Assembly: GCA_001897605.1 (NCBI GenBank)
Contig: MKTL01000016.1
Coordinates: forward strand, 302,410 to 366,409
Direction of reading: 5' to 3'
Length of the DNA stretch: 64,000 bases
Source of the DNA: Clostridiales bacterium 38-18
GTDB taxonomy: Bacteria; Bacillota; Clostridia; Peptostreptococcales; Acidaminobacteraceae
Below, in pieces: positions 44,719-53,852 of this stretch. The notes beneath the pieces were generated by a model. The model did no database searches and had not been told where the DNA came from. It saw nothing but the letters and a program-made list of their open reading frames with translations. Position 1 is the stretch's first letter. Each line of letters starts with the position of its first letter. A program made the translations under genes and the position numbers.

Positions 44719-45324
44719 GTGGATCAAAACGAAAGAAAAATTTTTACGGCAGACCCATCGGCATTGGGATTATTCGGTCTTGCTATGGTTACATTTGTTG
44801 CTTCAACTCAAAAACTTGAATGGACAACAGGCACATCATTCATTATTCCTTGGGCGATCTTTTTAGGTGCTTTGGCACAGGTTTACGCATGTGTAAATGA
44901 CGCTAAAAAGGGCAATGTATTTGGTGCAACCGCATTTGGTGCTTACTCATTATTCTGGTTAGCAGTAGCAATGACTTGGATGACTTCAAACGGTGTATTT
45001 GGTGAAGCGATGAAGGCAAATGGCGATATTAAGCAGTTAGGCTTTGCTTTCTTAGGCTATCTCATCTTTTCTTTATATATGACGTTAGCGTCACTTGAAA
45101 CCAATAAAGTATTGATGGTTATCTTTGTATTAATCGACTTCTTGTTCCTTGGCTTATCACTTAGCGTTATTTGGGGCATTGAGTTCGGCCATGTATTAGC
45201 AGCTTGGAGTGAATTCTTTATTGCTTTAGTAGGTTTCTATGGTTCAGCTGCAAACGTATTAAACCATACATTTGGCAGAGTGTTTTTACCAGTTGGAAAA
45301 CCACTTGGCATTTTCAAAAAATAG
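44719..45324 (+). CDS. Acetate uptake transporter, GPR1/FUN34/YaaH (SatP-like) family
   Basis: 201 residues with six hydrophobic segments. The signature near the N-terminus is ADPSALGLFGLAM, a variant of N-P-x-P-L-G-L. The start is GTG at 44719, preceded by GGGAGG. SatP-type proteins carry acetate or succinate with protons. In a fermenter this could be used for acetate export or re-uptake. It is monocistronic with a terminator behind it. Confidence 0.88.
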   Translation: MDQNERKIFTADPSALGLFGLAMVTFVASTQKLEWTTGTSFIIPWAIFLGALAQVYACVNDAKKGNVFGATAFGAYSLFWLAVAMTWMTSNGVFGEAMKANGDIKQLGFAFLGYLIFSLYMTLASLETNKVLMVIFVLIDFLFLGLSLSVIWGIEFGHVLAAWSEFFIALVGFYGSAANVLNHTFGRVFLPVGKPLGIFKK

Positions 45325-45351
45325 ATTTTAATATGAACTAAATGATTGAAG

Positions 45352-45384
45352 AGAAACTACTAATAGAGTGGTTTCTTTTTTTTT
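45352..45384 (+). terminator. Terminator after acetate transporter gene
   Basis: AGAAACTAC pairs with GTGGTTTCT (one G-U), followed by a T-run of nine. Confidence 0.85.
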
Positions 45385-45470
45385 ACCACAATCCTATTAC
45401 AGTCGCGTTTGAAGTATGTTCAAATCGCATAAAGTATTGTAAAATAAGAGAGTGAAAAATAGGAGGCTAT

Positions 45471-45698
45471 ATGTCAGAAAAGATTCTTAAAGTACAAATT
45501 GACCAAGCAGCGCCATTGCCATTCTCTGAAGAAACCATTTTTAGAGCGGTTGCAGAGAATATAGATCGTATCGATACCGACTCAGATGAAGCCTGCTTAC
45601 TTGTTATTGAGCCTATGGCATTGATTTTATATTGGGAAGACGACAAGGTGATCGTTAACCGAGTGATGCATTCGGACGAGATTAAAGACCAGTTGTAG
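45471..45698 (+). CDS. Small hypothetical protein
   Basis: 75 residues, acidic, with AGGAGG seven bases before the ATG. It reads MSEKILKVQIDQAAPLPF, then TIFRAVAENIDRIDTD, ACLLVIEPMALILYW and NRVMHSDEI, a pattern of alternating strands and one helix without cysteines, membrane segments or a signal. I do not recognise a family. It has its own promoter-sized gap upstream and a bidirectional terminator downstream, and lies convergent with the LUD gene. The good ribosome binding site and the codon usage favour it being real. Confidence 0.7.
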   Translation: MSEKILKVQIDQAAPLPFSEETIFRAVAENIDRIDTDSDEACLLVIEPMALILYWEDDKVIVNRVMHSDEIKDQL

Positions 45699-45746
45699 TA
45701 AGAACTTAAGTAAGAACTGATAGATTGGATTAATACAATGATAAGT

Positions 45747-45778
45747 AAAGCTCTTCCTAGACTTCTAGAAAGAGCTTT
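45747..45778. terminator. Bidirectional terminator between convergent genes
   Basis: AAAGCTCTT pairs with AAGAGCTTT, with inner CTAGA/TCTAG. T-runs are short on both sides, so strength is uncertain. Confidence 0.65.
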
Positions 45779-45791
45779 CATGTTTTATGAA

Positions 45792-46433
45792 TTAGTAACC
45801 CCATTGTCCATCTAAAAAGATGACATGGATTCTACTTGCGTCTCGCTGATGACCAATAATAGAATAACTACAGCAAATTCTATTTTCACTTCTACAGTCG
45901 TTGCATGAACCCGTGTGCGTACAAGGTGTGTTCGTAGAGAGTCTAACATTATTTGCAGGTGCGGCAATTTCTCTGTTGCGAGCAATCGCGGCATCAAGGT
46001 CTTTAACTATTTTGTTAGGGCTTACGATAAGATAAACTCGGCTTGGGCCGAAGGTGATCGCAGCGACGCGATTGCCAGAACCATCGACGTTGTAGAGTTC
46101 ACCCTGTTCGGTAATTGCATTTGAGCTAGCAAGATAAGCATCTGCACTGAAGGCTTTTCTGTGAACCAATTGAACCTCTTGCGGCGTCAAGCCTGGTGCG
46201 TAACGGTCATAGAAAGTGAATGGCTGCTCGCGTAACCAGTCGATTAAACCCGTTTCAAATAAGGTTTGTGAACCACCCACAGCAAGGGATGTTTCAGGTG
46301 GCATAAGTTCTAGTAAAAGCGTCTTTAATTCATCTACAGTTCTAACATGATAGCCATTCATGTTGTTGCGCTTAAGTGCTTTTATTGTCTTTTCGATGCG
46401 CTTATCGATAATTGTCGTTAGGTTTTGGTCCAT
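45792..46433 (-). CDS. LUD domain (LutC/YkgG-like) protein
   Basis: 213 residues. The LUD-domain segment LELMPPETSLAVGGSQTLFETGLIDWL and AITEQGELYNVDGSGNRVAAITFGPSRVYLIVS match the DUF162/LutC family, which includes a lactate-utilisation subunit and many stand-alone proteins of unknown role. The C-terminus has a cysteine-rich CTHTGSCNDCRSENRICC stretch (five or more Cys) that may hold a metal. AGGAGGTATTT precedes the ATG. It is not next to lutA/lutB genes, so lactate oxidation should not be assumed. Confidence 0.85.
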   Translation of the reverse strand: MDQNLTTIIDKRIEKTIKALKRNNMNGYHVRTVDELKTLLLELMPPETSLAVGGSQTLFETGLIDWLREQPFTFYDRYAPGLTPQEVQLVHRKAFSADAYLASSNAITEQGELYNVDGSGNRVAAITFGPSRVYLIVSPNKIVKDLDAAIARNREIAAPANNVRLSTNTPCTHTGSCNDCRSENRICCSYSIIGHQRDASRIHVIFLDGQWGY

Positions 46434-46607
46434 AAATACCTCCTTAAGTACCTAAAGTGTATCGAATTCTCAGGAAAATTACAACTTTTATGCTTTGTTC
46501 ATAAAAAATTTTACAAATTAGGCATATTATTTTTCTCTATCTAGGTTATAATTACCATAATCGAGTGTGGGAACTAGACGTCAATGAAAAGATTAAGGTG
46601 AGTGATT

Positions 46608-48905
46608 ATGAAGAAATGTTCTGAATGTAAAAAAAATGTCGCGATGATGCGGACAGCAAAAATAGAAAATGGTAAGACAGAATATGTGGATTTGTGTCTT
46701 GAGTGTGCGCAAAAGAAAGGGTATCCGGTAATGGATGAGATTATGAATCAAATCAATCTCAGTCCAGAAGAAATGGATAACTTATCTAAGCAAATGAACA
46801 AGCTCTTTGACAATGCTTCACAGGATGAAGAAAATCCATTTATGCAATTTATGAATTATGATCAAGATCACGATCATTATGACGAAGACATGGATCTTGA
46901 AGAATATGATGACACTTATGATGAAGCTGCAGAGGACTTTGAAGAGGAAATCGATGAAGAACCTGCATATGATAAGAAGAAGTATAAGAAAGTAAAGCTT
47001 AAAACTTTGAGCAAGTATGGCTCAAATCTAATAGAAAAAGCGAAAAACGGTGAAATTGATCGTATTATCGGAAGAAATCGTGAAATCGATCGCGTGGTTC
47101 AAATCCTAAATCGTAGAAGTAAAAACAACCCACTGTTATTGGGTGAGCCAGGTGTTGGTAAAACGGCGATAGCAGAAGGCCTTGCAGTAAGAATCGTAGA
47201 AAAACAAGTGCCTGAAAAATTACTAGATACAGAAATCTACTTGTTGGATATGACGGCTATCGTAGCAGGTACTCAGTTTAGAGGCCAGTTTGAAGGTCGT
47301 ATGAAGTCGATTATTACAGAAGCCTCTCAGCATGGTAACGTGATACTCGTCATCGATGAGGTTCACAACATCATGGGTGCTGGTGAAGTACACGGTGGCG
47401 TAATGAATGCGGCAAACATTTTAAAACCTGCACTTGCTAGAGGCGAAGTACAGATTATCGGTGCGACGACGCTTGAAGAGTATCGTAAACACATCGAAAA
47501 GGATGCGGCTTTAGAAAGACGATTCCAACCAGTAGTAATCGATGAGCCTTCAGTTGAAGACAGTATCGAAATTCTAAAGGGCATTAAGGATTATTACGAA
47601 GTATTTCATAAGGTAGCCATAGATGACGAAGTAATCGAGGCAGCGGTTAAGCTATCCTCTAGATACATCACAGATCGATTTTTACCGGATAAAGCGATCG
47701 ATGTCATCGATGAAGCGGGTTCAAGAGCGAACCTTAAAAACCATGGTTTGGTAGAGGTCAAAGCGCTTGAAGAAGAAGCGGATCGCCTTGAAGCACAAAG
47801 AGCTGAAGCAACAGCAGATGGTGAGTATGAAAAAGCGGCAGATCTTCGAGTGGAGCTTTTAAGATTAAATGAAAGAATAGATGCACTTGAGAAGTCCAGT
47901 GCACACGTGAGTTTAACCGTTGAAGATGTGGCTTATGTCATAGAAGCATGGACGAAAATTCCTGTAAAAAGCATCACTGAAGAAGAAGCTGAAAAGCTAA
48001 TTGAGCTTGAGAACAGACTTCATAGAAGAGTGATTGGGCAACACGCTGCGGTAGAAGTTATCGCAAAAGCGGTAAGACGTAATCGCTCTGGCTTTAGAAA
48101 GAAAAGAAAGCCAGCATCTTTTATCTTTGTTGGACCTACAGGAGTAGGAAAAACTGAGCTTGCAAAATCGCTGGCAGAAGAGCTTTTTGGAACTGAAGAA
48201 GCTATGATTCGTATGGATATGTCTGAGTTTATGGAAAAGCATACCGTATCTAAATTAATAGGAGCGCCTCCGGGATATGTTGGGTATGAACAAGGTGGCC
48301 AATTAACTGAAAAAGTTAGACGCAAGCCTTATTCAGTCATCCTACTAGATGAAATTGAAAAAGCGCATGCAGATGTGTTTAACATCCTACTTCAAATCCT
48401 AGAAGATGGTCGATTGACAGATGGACAGGGCAGAACAGTGTTCTTCGAAAACACGGTTATTATCATGACCTCAAACATTGGTACGCAGATGAAATCAACA
48501 GTTATGGGCTTCGGTGCTGAACAAGAAAAGAAAATTGAAAATTCAGTAAGAGAAATGCTGAAAGAACACTTTAGACCTGAATTCTTAAATCGTATCGACG
48601 ATATCATCGTCTTTAAGGCACTTGCGAAGGAAGAGCTTAGAGAAATCGTTGATTTACAGCTAAAAGAAGTTGCTTCAGAAGTAAAAGAAAAGAAAATGGT
48701 ACTTGAAGTAGACGACGAAGTGAAAGCTTTACTTGTTAAAGAGGGCTTTGATGAGAAATATGGCGCAAGACCACTTCGCAGAACGATTCAGCGTATGATC
48801 GAGGATGAAATTGCAGAGCTTTACATCAGAAAGCTCATTCAAGAGGGCAATTTGCTTAAAGCAGTCATCGAGGAAAATAAAGTAAAAATTAAAGTTGAAG
48901 CTTAA
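46608..48905 (+). CDS. clpE: ClpE-type AAA+ ATPase (Clp/Hsp100)
   Basis: 765 residues. An N-terminal C4 zinc finger (C-x2-C near 4-7, C-x2-C near 31-34) is the ClpE marker in place of the ClpC N-domain. An acidic linker follows, then AAA domain 1 (Walker A GEPGVGKT about 180), a UVR-like coiled region near 405-425 and AAA domain 2 (Walker A GPTGVGKT about 508; [11 protein letters not shown]). ClpE unfolds misfolded proteins for ClpP. ATG 46608 follows AAGGTGAG; an upstream GTG is two codons earlier. I saw no CtsR-type operator upstream. An unusual low-complexity stretch follows. Confidence 0.93.
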   Translation: MKKCSECKKNVAMMRTAKIENGKTEYVDLCLECAQKKGYPVMDEIMNQINLSPEEMDNLSKQMNKLFDNASQDEENPFMQFMNYDQDHDHYDEDMDLEEYDDTYDEAAEDFEEEIDEEPAYDKKKYKKVKLKTLSKYGSNLIEKAKNGEIDRIIGRNREIDRVVQILNRRSKNNPLLLGEPGVGKTAIAEGLAVRIVEKQVPEKLLDTEIYLLDMTAIVAGTQFRGQFEGRMKSIITEASQHGNVILVIDEVHNIMGAGEVHGGVMNAANILKPALARGEVQIIGATTLEEYRKHIEKDAALERRFQPVVIDEPSVEDSIEILKGIKDYYEVFHKVAIDDEVIEAAVKLSSRYITDRFLPDKAIDVIDEAGSRANLKNHGLVEVKALEEEADRLEAQRAEATADGEYEKAADLRVELLRLNERIDALEKSSAHVSLTVEDVAYVIEAWTKIPVKSITEEEAEKLIELENRLHRRVIGQHAAVEVIAKAVRRNRSGFRKKRKPASFIFVGPTGVGKTELAKSLAEELFGTEEAMIRMDMSEFMEKHTVSKLIGAPPGYVGYEQGGQLTEKVRRKPYSVILLDEIEKAHADVFNILLQILEDGRLTDGQGRTVFFENTVIIMTSNIGTQMKSTVMGFGAEQEKKIENSVREMLKEHFRPEFLNRIDDIIVFKALAKEELREIVDLQLKEVASEVKEKKMVLEVDDEVKALLVKEGFDEKYGARPLRRTIQRMIEDEIAELYIRKLIQEGNLLKAVIEENKVKIKVEA

Positions 48906-48913
48906 GCTTAAGA

Positions 48914-49027
48914 AAAAGCAAAAGCAAAAGCAAAAGCAAAATCAAAAGCAAAAGCAAAAGAATAAAAAGAAGTAGAAGTAGAAGAATAAGTAGAAGAATA
49001 AGTAAAAGAATAAGTAAAAGAATAAGT
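48914..49027. repeat. Low-complexity tandem repeats downstream of clpE
   Basis: About eight AAAGCA-type hexamers (48914-48960) are followed by four 12-base units (48980-49027): AGAAGAATAAGT twice, then AAAAGAATAAGT twice. The plus strand is almost all purine. In the clpE frame, beyond two stop codons, the hexamers would encode EKAKAKAKAKSKAKAKE. Confidence 0.8.
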
Positions 49028-49075
49028 AAGCATATATGTATAAGTATATGTATATGTAATATGTAAATAAAAGAA

Positions 49076-49117
49076 ACCGCCTAATTCTGTAATTTAGAAA
49101 TAGGCGGTATTTTTTAT
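49076..49117. terminator. Terminator between clpE and corA
   Basis: ACCGCCTA pairs with TAGGCGGT around a 17-base loop, followed by ATTTTTTA. It lies between convergent genes and can serve both. Confidence 0.85.
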
Positions 49118-50049
49118 CAAAACATTTTCTTACGATACATAAAGAGTGCGAAAAGACTGGCGATGACCAGGGAAATAAGCATGATAATGATAAACGCAAA
49201 GTGTTGATTTGCAAGTGGTACAGGCACATTCATGCCAAAAAAGCTGGCGATCATCGTCGGTATCGCCATGACGATCGTAACGGAGGTCAGAAACTTCATT
49301 ACGATATTGAGATTGTTTGAGATGACTGACGCAAAAGCATCCATGGTGCCACTGAGTATGTTGCTATAGATGTTCGCCATTTCAATCGCCTGCTTGTTTT
49401 CAATGATAACGTCTTCGAGCAAGTCTTCGTCCTCAGGATATTTTTTAATGGCATCTAGCTTGAGCATTTTCTCAAGTACGATTTCGTTACTTCTTAGTGA
49501 CGTTGTAAAGTAAACTAAGCTTTTCTCTAAGTCTAAGAGCTGGATCAGCTCTTTATTTTTCATAGATTTGTGCAGCTCTTTTTCGATGTTGTTACTCATT
49601 TTATCGATTTGCTTGAGGTACTGTAGATAGTAGGTTGCATTTTTATAAAGTAATTGCAAAATAAATCGCGTCTTTTTATAAGTGAAAAATGCTTTAACCT
49701 TTCCGCTGACAAAATCATTGATCAGTGGAATTTCTTTTGTACACACCGTAATGATATTATCATTTGCAAGAATAATTGCTAAAGGTAAAGTGGTGTATAT
49801 TTTAGAACCCTCTTGTAATTCAAGTAATGGGACGTCGACAAGGATCAAGGTACAATCGTCATCAACCTCAATACGTGCACGTTCTTCCTCATCCAGAGCG
49901 GCACGTAGGTGCTCGGAGGGAATGTTGAATTTTTCTGATATGGTGTTTATCTCAGCCTCTGTTGGCTGGGTCATGTTAATCCAGATAGAAGGCTCAAAGT
50001 TTTCTAGCTGAACGACCTTTTGATCAAGTGTTTTCATTAATTTGATCAT
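49117..50049 (-). CDS. corA: CorA-like magnesium/divalent cation transporter
   Basis: 310 residues. A soluble N-terminal domain and long helices are followed by two C-terminal membrane segments with the selectivity motif GMN in SFFGMNVP near residue 277. The family carries Mg2+, Co2+ or Ni2+. ATG 50049 is used because GAAAGGAG lies ten bases upstream; in-frame codons further upstream overlap the structured leader. The leader contains a terminator-like hairpin and an SD-adjacent hairpin, suggesting metal or other ligand control. Confidence 0.9.
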   Translation of the reverse strand: MIKLMKTLDQKVVQLENFEPSIWINMTQPTEAEINTISEKFNIPSEHLRAALDEEERARIEVDDDCTLILVDVPLLELQEGSKIYTTLPLAIILANDNIITVCTKEIPLINDFVSGKVKAFFTYKKTRFILQLLYKNATYYLQYLKQIDKMSNNIEKELHKSMKNKELIQLLDLEKSLVYFTTSLRSNEIVLEKMLKLDAIKKYPEDEDLLEDVIIENKQAIEMANIYSNILSGTMDAFASVISNNLNIVMKFLTSVTIVMAIPTMIASFFGMNVPVPLANQHFAFIIIMLISLVIASLFALFMYRKKMF

Positions 50050-50235
50050 AAAAAATGCTCCTTTCAGTTGATTGCCAACCGAAAGAAGCACCAAAAAAAC
50101 GTCCTATAGTAAAACTATACAGGTCGATGGCTACAGCTTACGGTCAGCTGGTTATTAAATATTGAGTTGTCGGTTGTACACCTCGGAACGCTGTCCACAA
50201 GCTCACCGCCTTTCATGGTTTTGTATTGCCTTAAA
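50050..50235 (-). promoter_or_regulatory. Structured 5' leader of corA (candidate riboswitch/attenuator)
   Basis: On the minus strand a TATACT -10 near 50241 starts a leader of about 185 bases. In order it shows GAG-TGT/ACA-CTC and CAGCT/AGCTG hairpins; a CCUGUAUAG/CUAUAGG stem (50123-50103) soon followed by seven U (50099-50093); and a 10-bp CUUUCGGUUG/CAACUGAAAG stem (50085-50061) whose 3' arm ends in the AAG of the SD. I could not match it to the M-box consensus as I remember it. The boundaries are approximate. Confidence 0.6.
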
Positions 50236-50259
50236 CAGTATATACTATTGGGTGAAGAA

Positions 50260-51612
50260 TTAAAACTCAATTTTTATAGATGCACCTGCTTTTTTAAAAT
50301 CATCCATAATGGCTTTAGGGACGAGACCACCCCCCGTTGCCCAAGAAAGATGTGTCGCGTTTTGCATTTTTTCTAAAAGGCCTTCGCCTAATAGATATTC
50401 AAATCCTGATTTTGTGTAAAATAGCTGGATTGGACCGTAAAAACCAGCGAGAGCTGATGGCTCAAGTTCAATTTTATCTGTGACGGATAGTAAGTGGAGT
50501 AGCCATAGCATCGTATGATCTTCCACGGTATAGATGCCATCGATGAGTGGCATCATAATTTCGCCTACAAATCCAGAAGGTCTACCCACAGCTAGACCGT
50601 CTGCTTCTGTCATAAGCTCAATACCAATATCCTCGACTGCTATTTTGCTGTGAAGACCAGATGCCATACCAAGAAGCATACAGGGTGCATGGGTTGGTTC
50701 TGCAAAGAATATTTTTACTGAATCCTCAAAGATTAATTTGAGTCCATAGGCAACACCGCCTGGCGCGCCACCGACACCGCAAGGGAGGTAGACGAAAAGT
50801 GGATGTTCATCGTCTACTAAGATGCCTTCGTCAGCAAGCTGCGTTTTCAGTCTTAATGCCGCAACCGCATAGCCTGTAAATAAATGCACTGAATTCTCAT
50901 CATCAATGAAGTAAGCAAACGGATCGTTTAAAGCCGCTGCACGTCCTTCCTCAACTGCTTTTGAATAATCTGAATCATGAAGGACGACGGTTGCACCCTT
51001 TTCTTTGAGAAGTGCTATTTTCCATGGCTTGGCATCATTTGACATATGAACGGTGACGTTAAAGCCGATGGCACGACTGATAATGCCGATGCTAAGGCCC
51101 AAGTTGCCTGTAGAGCCAACTAAAATGTTGTATTGTCCAAAGATGGCTTTAAATGTGGGATGATTAAACTGCGTGTAATCATGTTCAGAATTCAGTAAGC
51201 CATTTTCAAGGGCTAATTTTTCTGCAAAAAGGAGTACCTCGTAAACACCACCACGGGCTTTTATAGAGCCAGCTATATCGAGATGACTGTCGAGCTTGGT
51301 CCACCAATCGCCAATGATTCGCCCTCCAATAAAGGGTATGACACCTAGCTGAAGCTGTTCGACTCGTTTGATTTTTGATTCTATTACGCCCATTGTTGCT
51401 TGCGTTTCAGGAAAAAGCTGTGCTAGGAGTGGTGCAAACCGTCTCAGCCTTTCATCGGCTAATTGTATATCTGAAAGTGTTGGCAGTGCTTTAGTTGAAA
51501 GTGACTTTAATGCTTCCTGTGTATTGAGTTTATTAGGATTGACCCAAAACACGGGCTGCGCTTGGCTTAAGCTCATTTTTAATGACGCGTCTAATGCGGG
51601 TATAGATTTCAT
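50260..51612 (-). CDS. dsdA: D-serine ammonia-lyase (D-serine dehydratase)
   Basis: About 450 residues, close to E. coli DsdA (442). The PLP-binding lysine is in SIKARGGVYEVL (near residue 116), and a glycine-rich phosphate loop is in PCGVGGAPGGVA. The enzyme converts D-serine to pyruvate and ammonia. ATG 51612 is chosen because GGAGG lies six bases upstream; an in-frame start four codons earlier overlaps it. It is divergent from the 4-TM protein gene. With sdaAA/sdaAB it allows use of both serine isomers. Confidence 0.93.
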   Translation of the reverse strand: MKSIPALDASLKMSLSQAQPVFWVNPNKLNTQEALKSLSTKALPTLSDIQLADERLRRFAPLLAQLFPETQATMGVIESKIKRVEQLQLGVIPFIGGRIIGDWWTKLDSHLDIAGSIKARGGVYEVLLFAEKLALENGLLNSEHDYTQFNHPTFKAIFGQYNILVGSTGNLGLSIGIISRAIGFNVTVHMSNDAKPWKIALLKEKGATVVLHDSDYSKAVEEGRAAALNDPFAYFIDDENSVHLFTGYAVAALRLKTQLADEGILVDDEHPLFVYLPCGVGGAPGGVAYGLKLIFEDSVKIFFAEPTHAPCMLLGMASGLHSKIAVEDIGIELMTEADGLAVGRPSGFVGEIMMPLIDGIYTVEDHTMLWLLHLLSVTDKIELEPSALAGFYGPIQLFYTKSGFEYLLGEGLLEKMQNATHLSWATGGGLVPKAIMDDFKKAGASIKIEF

Positions 51613-51736
51613 AACTACCTCCATTAATTTAATGTCAATTTAATCTTAACAGATTTGAGACGCATTTAAAATCAAATTAAAGAATGTTATAATAGAGGCG
51701 TTAAGACTTATTAGAACACTATAACAGGAGAATATT

Positions 51737-52243
51737 ATGACGATTTTAGAACGTATTAGAGGGTTGAGACAACCTATTTTGATGGTTATTTGCACACTTT
51801 TAATCCTTGGTTTTTTTGTTCCTTGGGTGACTAATAACCCCGACCTTGAAACCTTTGCTTATTCTGAAATTAAGTTATCCGGCTTTGATATTTTTAGAGG
51901 CTATCAGTCGCTTGTAGCTGTGGTAGACCCTCTTATCTCAACGCTTGGATATGCGGCACTTGGGAAACTGCTTTATTTGGGTTATATTTTAATTCTTTTA
52001 CCCGTTATTTCGGTGGCATCTATCGTATTATTAGGGATTAGACATGCCAAAGCTTCTCTTGTTACATGGATTAATTTTGTAGCCCATACGGTTTTAGTAT
52101 TGGGATTATTTTTACTGATAATGATAAATGGCGATCTAAGAACCCTATTTTTCACGATCATGTCCTTTAGCCTTGGCTATTATTTGATGATGCTTATGTC
52201 CATCTTAGGTGTGGTAACACTTGTCATCACACGACGTAAGTGA
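51737..52243 (+). CDS. Hypothetical four-helix membrane protein
   Basis: 168 residues with four clear hydrophobic segments (about 14-30, 75-100, 112-130, 140-162) and a positively charged end. I do not recognise a family. ACAGGAG precedes the ATG. It overlaps the WYL regulator gene by four bases (GTGA), so the two were made together before the regulator acquired its stop codon. No cysteines or known transport motifs are visible. Confidence 0.75.
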   Translation: MTILERIRGLRQPILMVICTLLILGFFVPWVTNNPDLETFAYSEIKLSGFDIFRGYQSLVAVVDPLISTLGYAALGKLLYLGYILILLPVISVASIVLLGIRHAKASLVTWINFVAHTVLVLGLFLLIMINGDLRTLFFTIMSFSLGYYLMMLMSILGVVTLVITRRK

Positions 52244-53196
52244 AGCACTACCGACTGCTAGGCATTTTACTTCTGCTTGAGAACAACCCAGTGATGACTG
52301 CAAAGGCAATTTCCGAGCATTTTGAGGTATCGGTGAGAACCATTTATCGTGATTTAGATGTCCTATCAGAAGCGGGCTATAGTATCGTTACTGAAAGTGG
52401 TAAGGGTGGCGGTATTTCACTACAATACAACAAGCGGCTAAGGCTTAGTGCAATGGATAAGAGCGAGCTACTAAAGGTGGTTGAACATTTTGCTATTTTT
52501 GACAAAAATGATCAGCTGTCTGAAAATTTAGCATTAAAAATAAGAGGTCAATTACCAGATGACGCGCGTCTTGTTTTTGATCGAATGAGAGAAGCTTCAC
52601 TGGTGGACAAAAGCAACTGGTATGGTATCTCAAATGACAGAGAACAATTTTTATCCTTGATACAGGAAAGTATTATCAATGAGCTAAAGGTTATCATGGA
52701 TTATAAAAGTGGAACGGGCTATACCGCAGATAGAATCGTATGGCCACTGGGAATTGTCAAAAAAGTTGGTCAAAACTATCTTGTGGGTTACTGAGAGCTG
52801 AGAGCTGAAATTCGCACCTTTAAAATGGATCGAATAATATCGCTTAAACAAACGGACTTGCATTATCTGTCGCCCACAGAATTTGACCTTAAGCGGTACT
52901 GGGACAGTACAACTCCGAAGTATCTTGAAAAGCAGATGTTTGACAGAACTTTTAAAGAGGATTCGAAGGGGGGCTATTTGGTGACATTAAAATGTCCTGA
53001 GGCGTACTTGGTCTATTTCAGTGGCTTCAGGTGTATAGAAGCGGATGATGAAGGTCGGTATACTTTTGATTTAATATCAGAATCAATTGCACTTTATCAA
53101 ATTTTGATACACGCAGATCAGATCTATGTAAGTTCGCCTGAATCGCTAAGAGCTTCAATTAAAAGAAAATGTCAGTTTATCTTGAATAATTATTAG
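52240..53196 (+). pseudogene. HTH-WYL (YafY-type) transcriptional regulator interrupted by in-frame TGA
   Basis: The frame starts at GTG 52240 (overlapping the upstream stop) with an HTH_11 domain (MTAKAISEHFEVSVRTIYRDLDVLSEAGY) and the start of a WYL-type domain, then meets TGA at 52792-52794. The same frame continues without shift (ELRAEIRTFKMDRI ...) to 53196, giving the full-length WYL C-terminus. In relatives this codon is usually Cys (GYC-x-LR), so one substitution explains it. A 7-base duplication (TGAGAGC twice) lies at the site. The N-terminal 184 residues may still be made and bind DNA. Confidence 0.75.
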
Positions 53197-53277
53197 TTCT
53201 TGAATTGACTGACATAATGATGTCAACAAATGAGTGGTATTCTTAGTCTATCAAATAAATGGATAAGGAGACTTGTT

Positions 53278-53721
53278 ATGAAAGCAAAAATTGTTACTCT
53301 TGAAAAGGCAAATATGATGGGCATCGTTTACAGAGGCAAAAACGAAAATAATGAAATTCCAGCAATGTGGGAAGTGTTCAACAAGCGGTTTAAAGAAATT
53401 CCAAACCCTGATATGCGTGCTTTTTATGGACTATGCTATGGCTTTGAAAGTGGTGGCAGCTTTTCGTATATGGCTGGACTTGCTGTTGATCAGTTTGAAA
53501 CAATTCCCAATGGTATGGAAGTTGTGGAACGTCCGGCCAGTAAGTATGCAGTGTTCACATTTAAAGATAAGATGGATAAGATAGGACAATTTTGGGATGA
53601 AATCTACAGAACTTATTTAAAAGAGAATGACCTGACTGCAATAACAGGGATGACATTTGAGTACTACGATGAAAGATTTGAAAAAACAGGAGAATGTGAC
53701 ATTTACATCCCAGTGCTATAG
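53278..53721 (+). CDS. GyrI-like small-molecule-binding domain protein
   Basis: 147 residues matching the GyrI/AraC effector-binding fold (SOUL-like duplicated strands): PAMWEVFNKRFKEI, FYGLCYGFESGGSFSYMAGLAVD, MEVVERPASKYAVFTFKDKM and a CDIYIPVL ending. Such proteins bind drugs or dyes, or hydrolyse some compounds. ATG 53278 follows GGAGACTTGTT. It lies behind the WYL pseudogene, which may have regulated it. Confidence 0.85.
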   Translation: MKAKIVTLEKANMMGIVYRGKNENNEIPAMWEVFNKRFKEIPNPDMRAFYGLCYGFESGGSFSYMAGLAVDQFETIPNGMEVVERPASKYAVFTFKDKMDKIGQFWDEIYRTYLKENDLTAITGMTFEYYDERFEKTGECDIYIPVL

Positions 53722-53775
53722 TCTACAAATCGTTCTCAAAAAACTTAAAACGCGTAACATAATAGCAGGAATGGC

Positions 53776-53820
53776 AAACCCCGTAATGTTCTGTGTGAAT
53801 CACAGCTCATTACGGGGTTT
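53776..53820. terminator. Terminator between GyrI-like gene and hydA
   Basis: AAACCCCGTAATG pairs with CATTACGGGGTTT, with an inner CTGTG/CACAG stem. It lies between convergent genes and probably stops both. Confidence 0.9.
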
Positions 53821-53852
53821 ATATTTAGTTCAGTCTTAAAATTAAGGTCAAA

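Noticed and set aside
45467..45781. Minus-strand reading frame of about 104 codons overlapping the small 75-residue gene
   Set aside because: It has no ribosome binding site, is Ser/Ile-rich without domain similarity and is explained as a shadow of the plus-strand gene.
46441..46607. CtsR operator upstream of clpE
   Set aside because: Only a partial GTCAA is present near 46580; the tandem heptad AGTCAAA-type repeat is missing.
48914..49027. CRISPR array or CRISPR-like repeats downstream of clpE
   Set aside because: The repeats are 6 and 12 bases long with no spacers, so they are simple tandem repeats.
50050..50235. Call the corA leader an M-box (ykoK) riboswitch
   Set aside because: I could not find the conserved M-box core as I recall it (GGTGAGGCTCCT and GCTGCC elements). 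I list it as an unclassified leader instead.
52792..52794. TGA in the WYL regulator as selenocysteine
   Set aside because: The position is usually Cys, which makes the idea tempting, but no convincing SECIS hairpin follows the codon and regulators of this family are not known selenoproteins.
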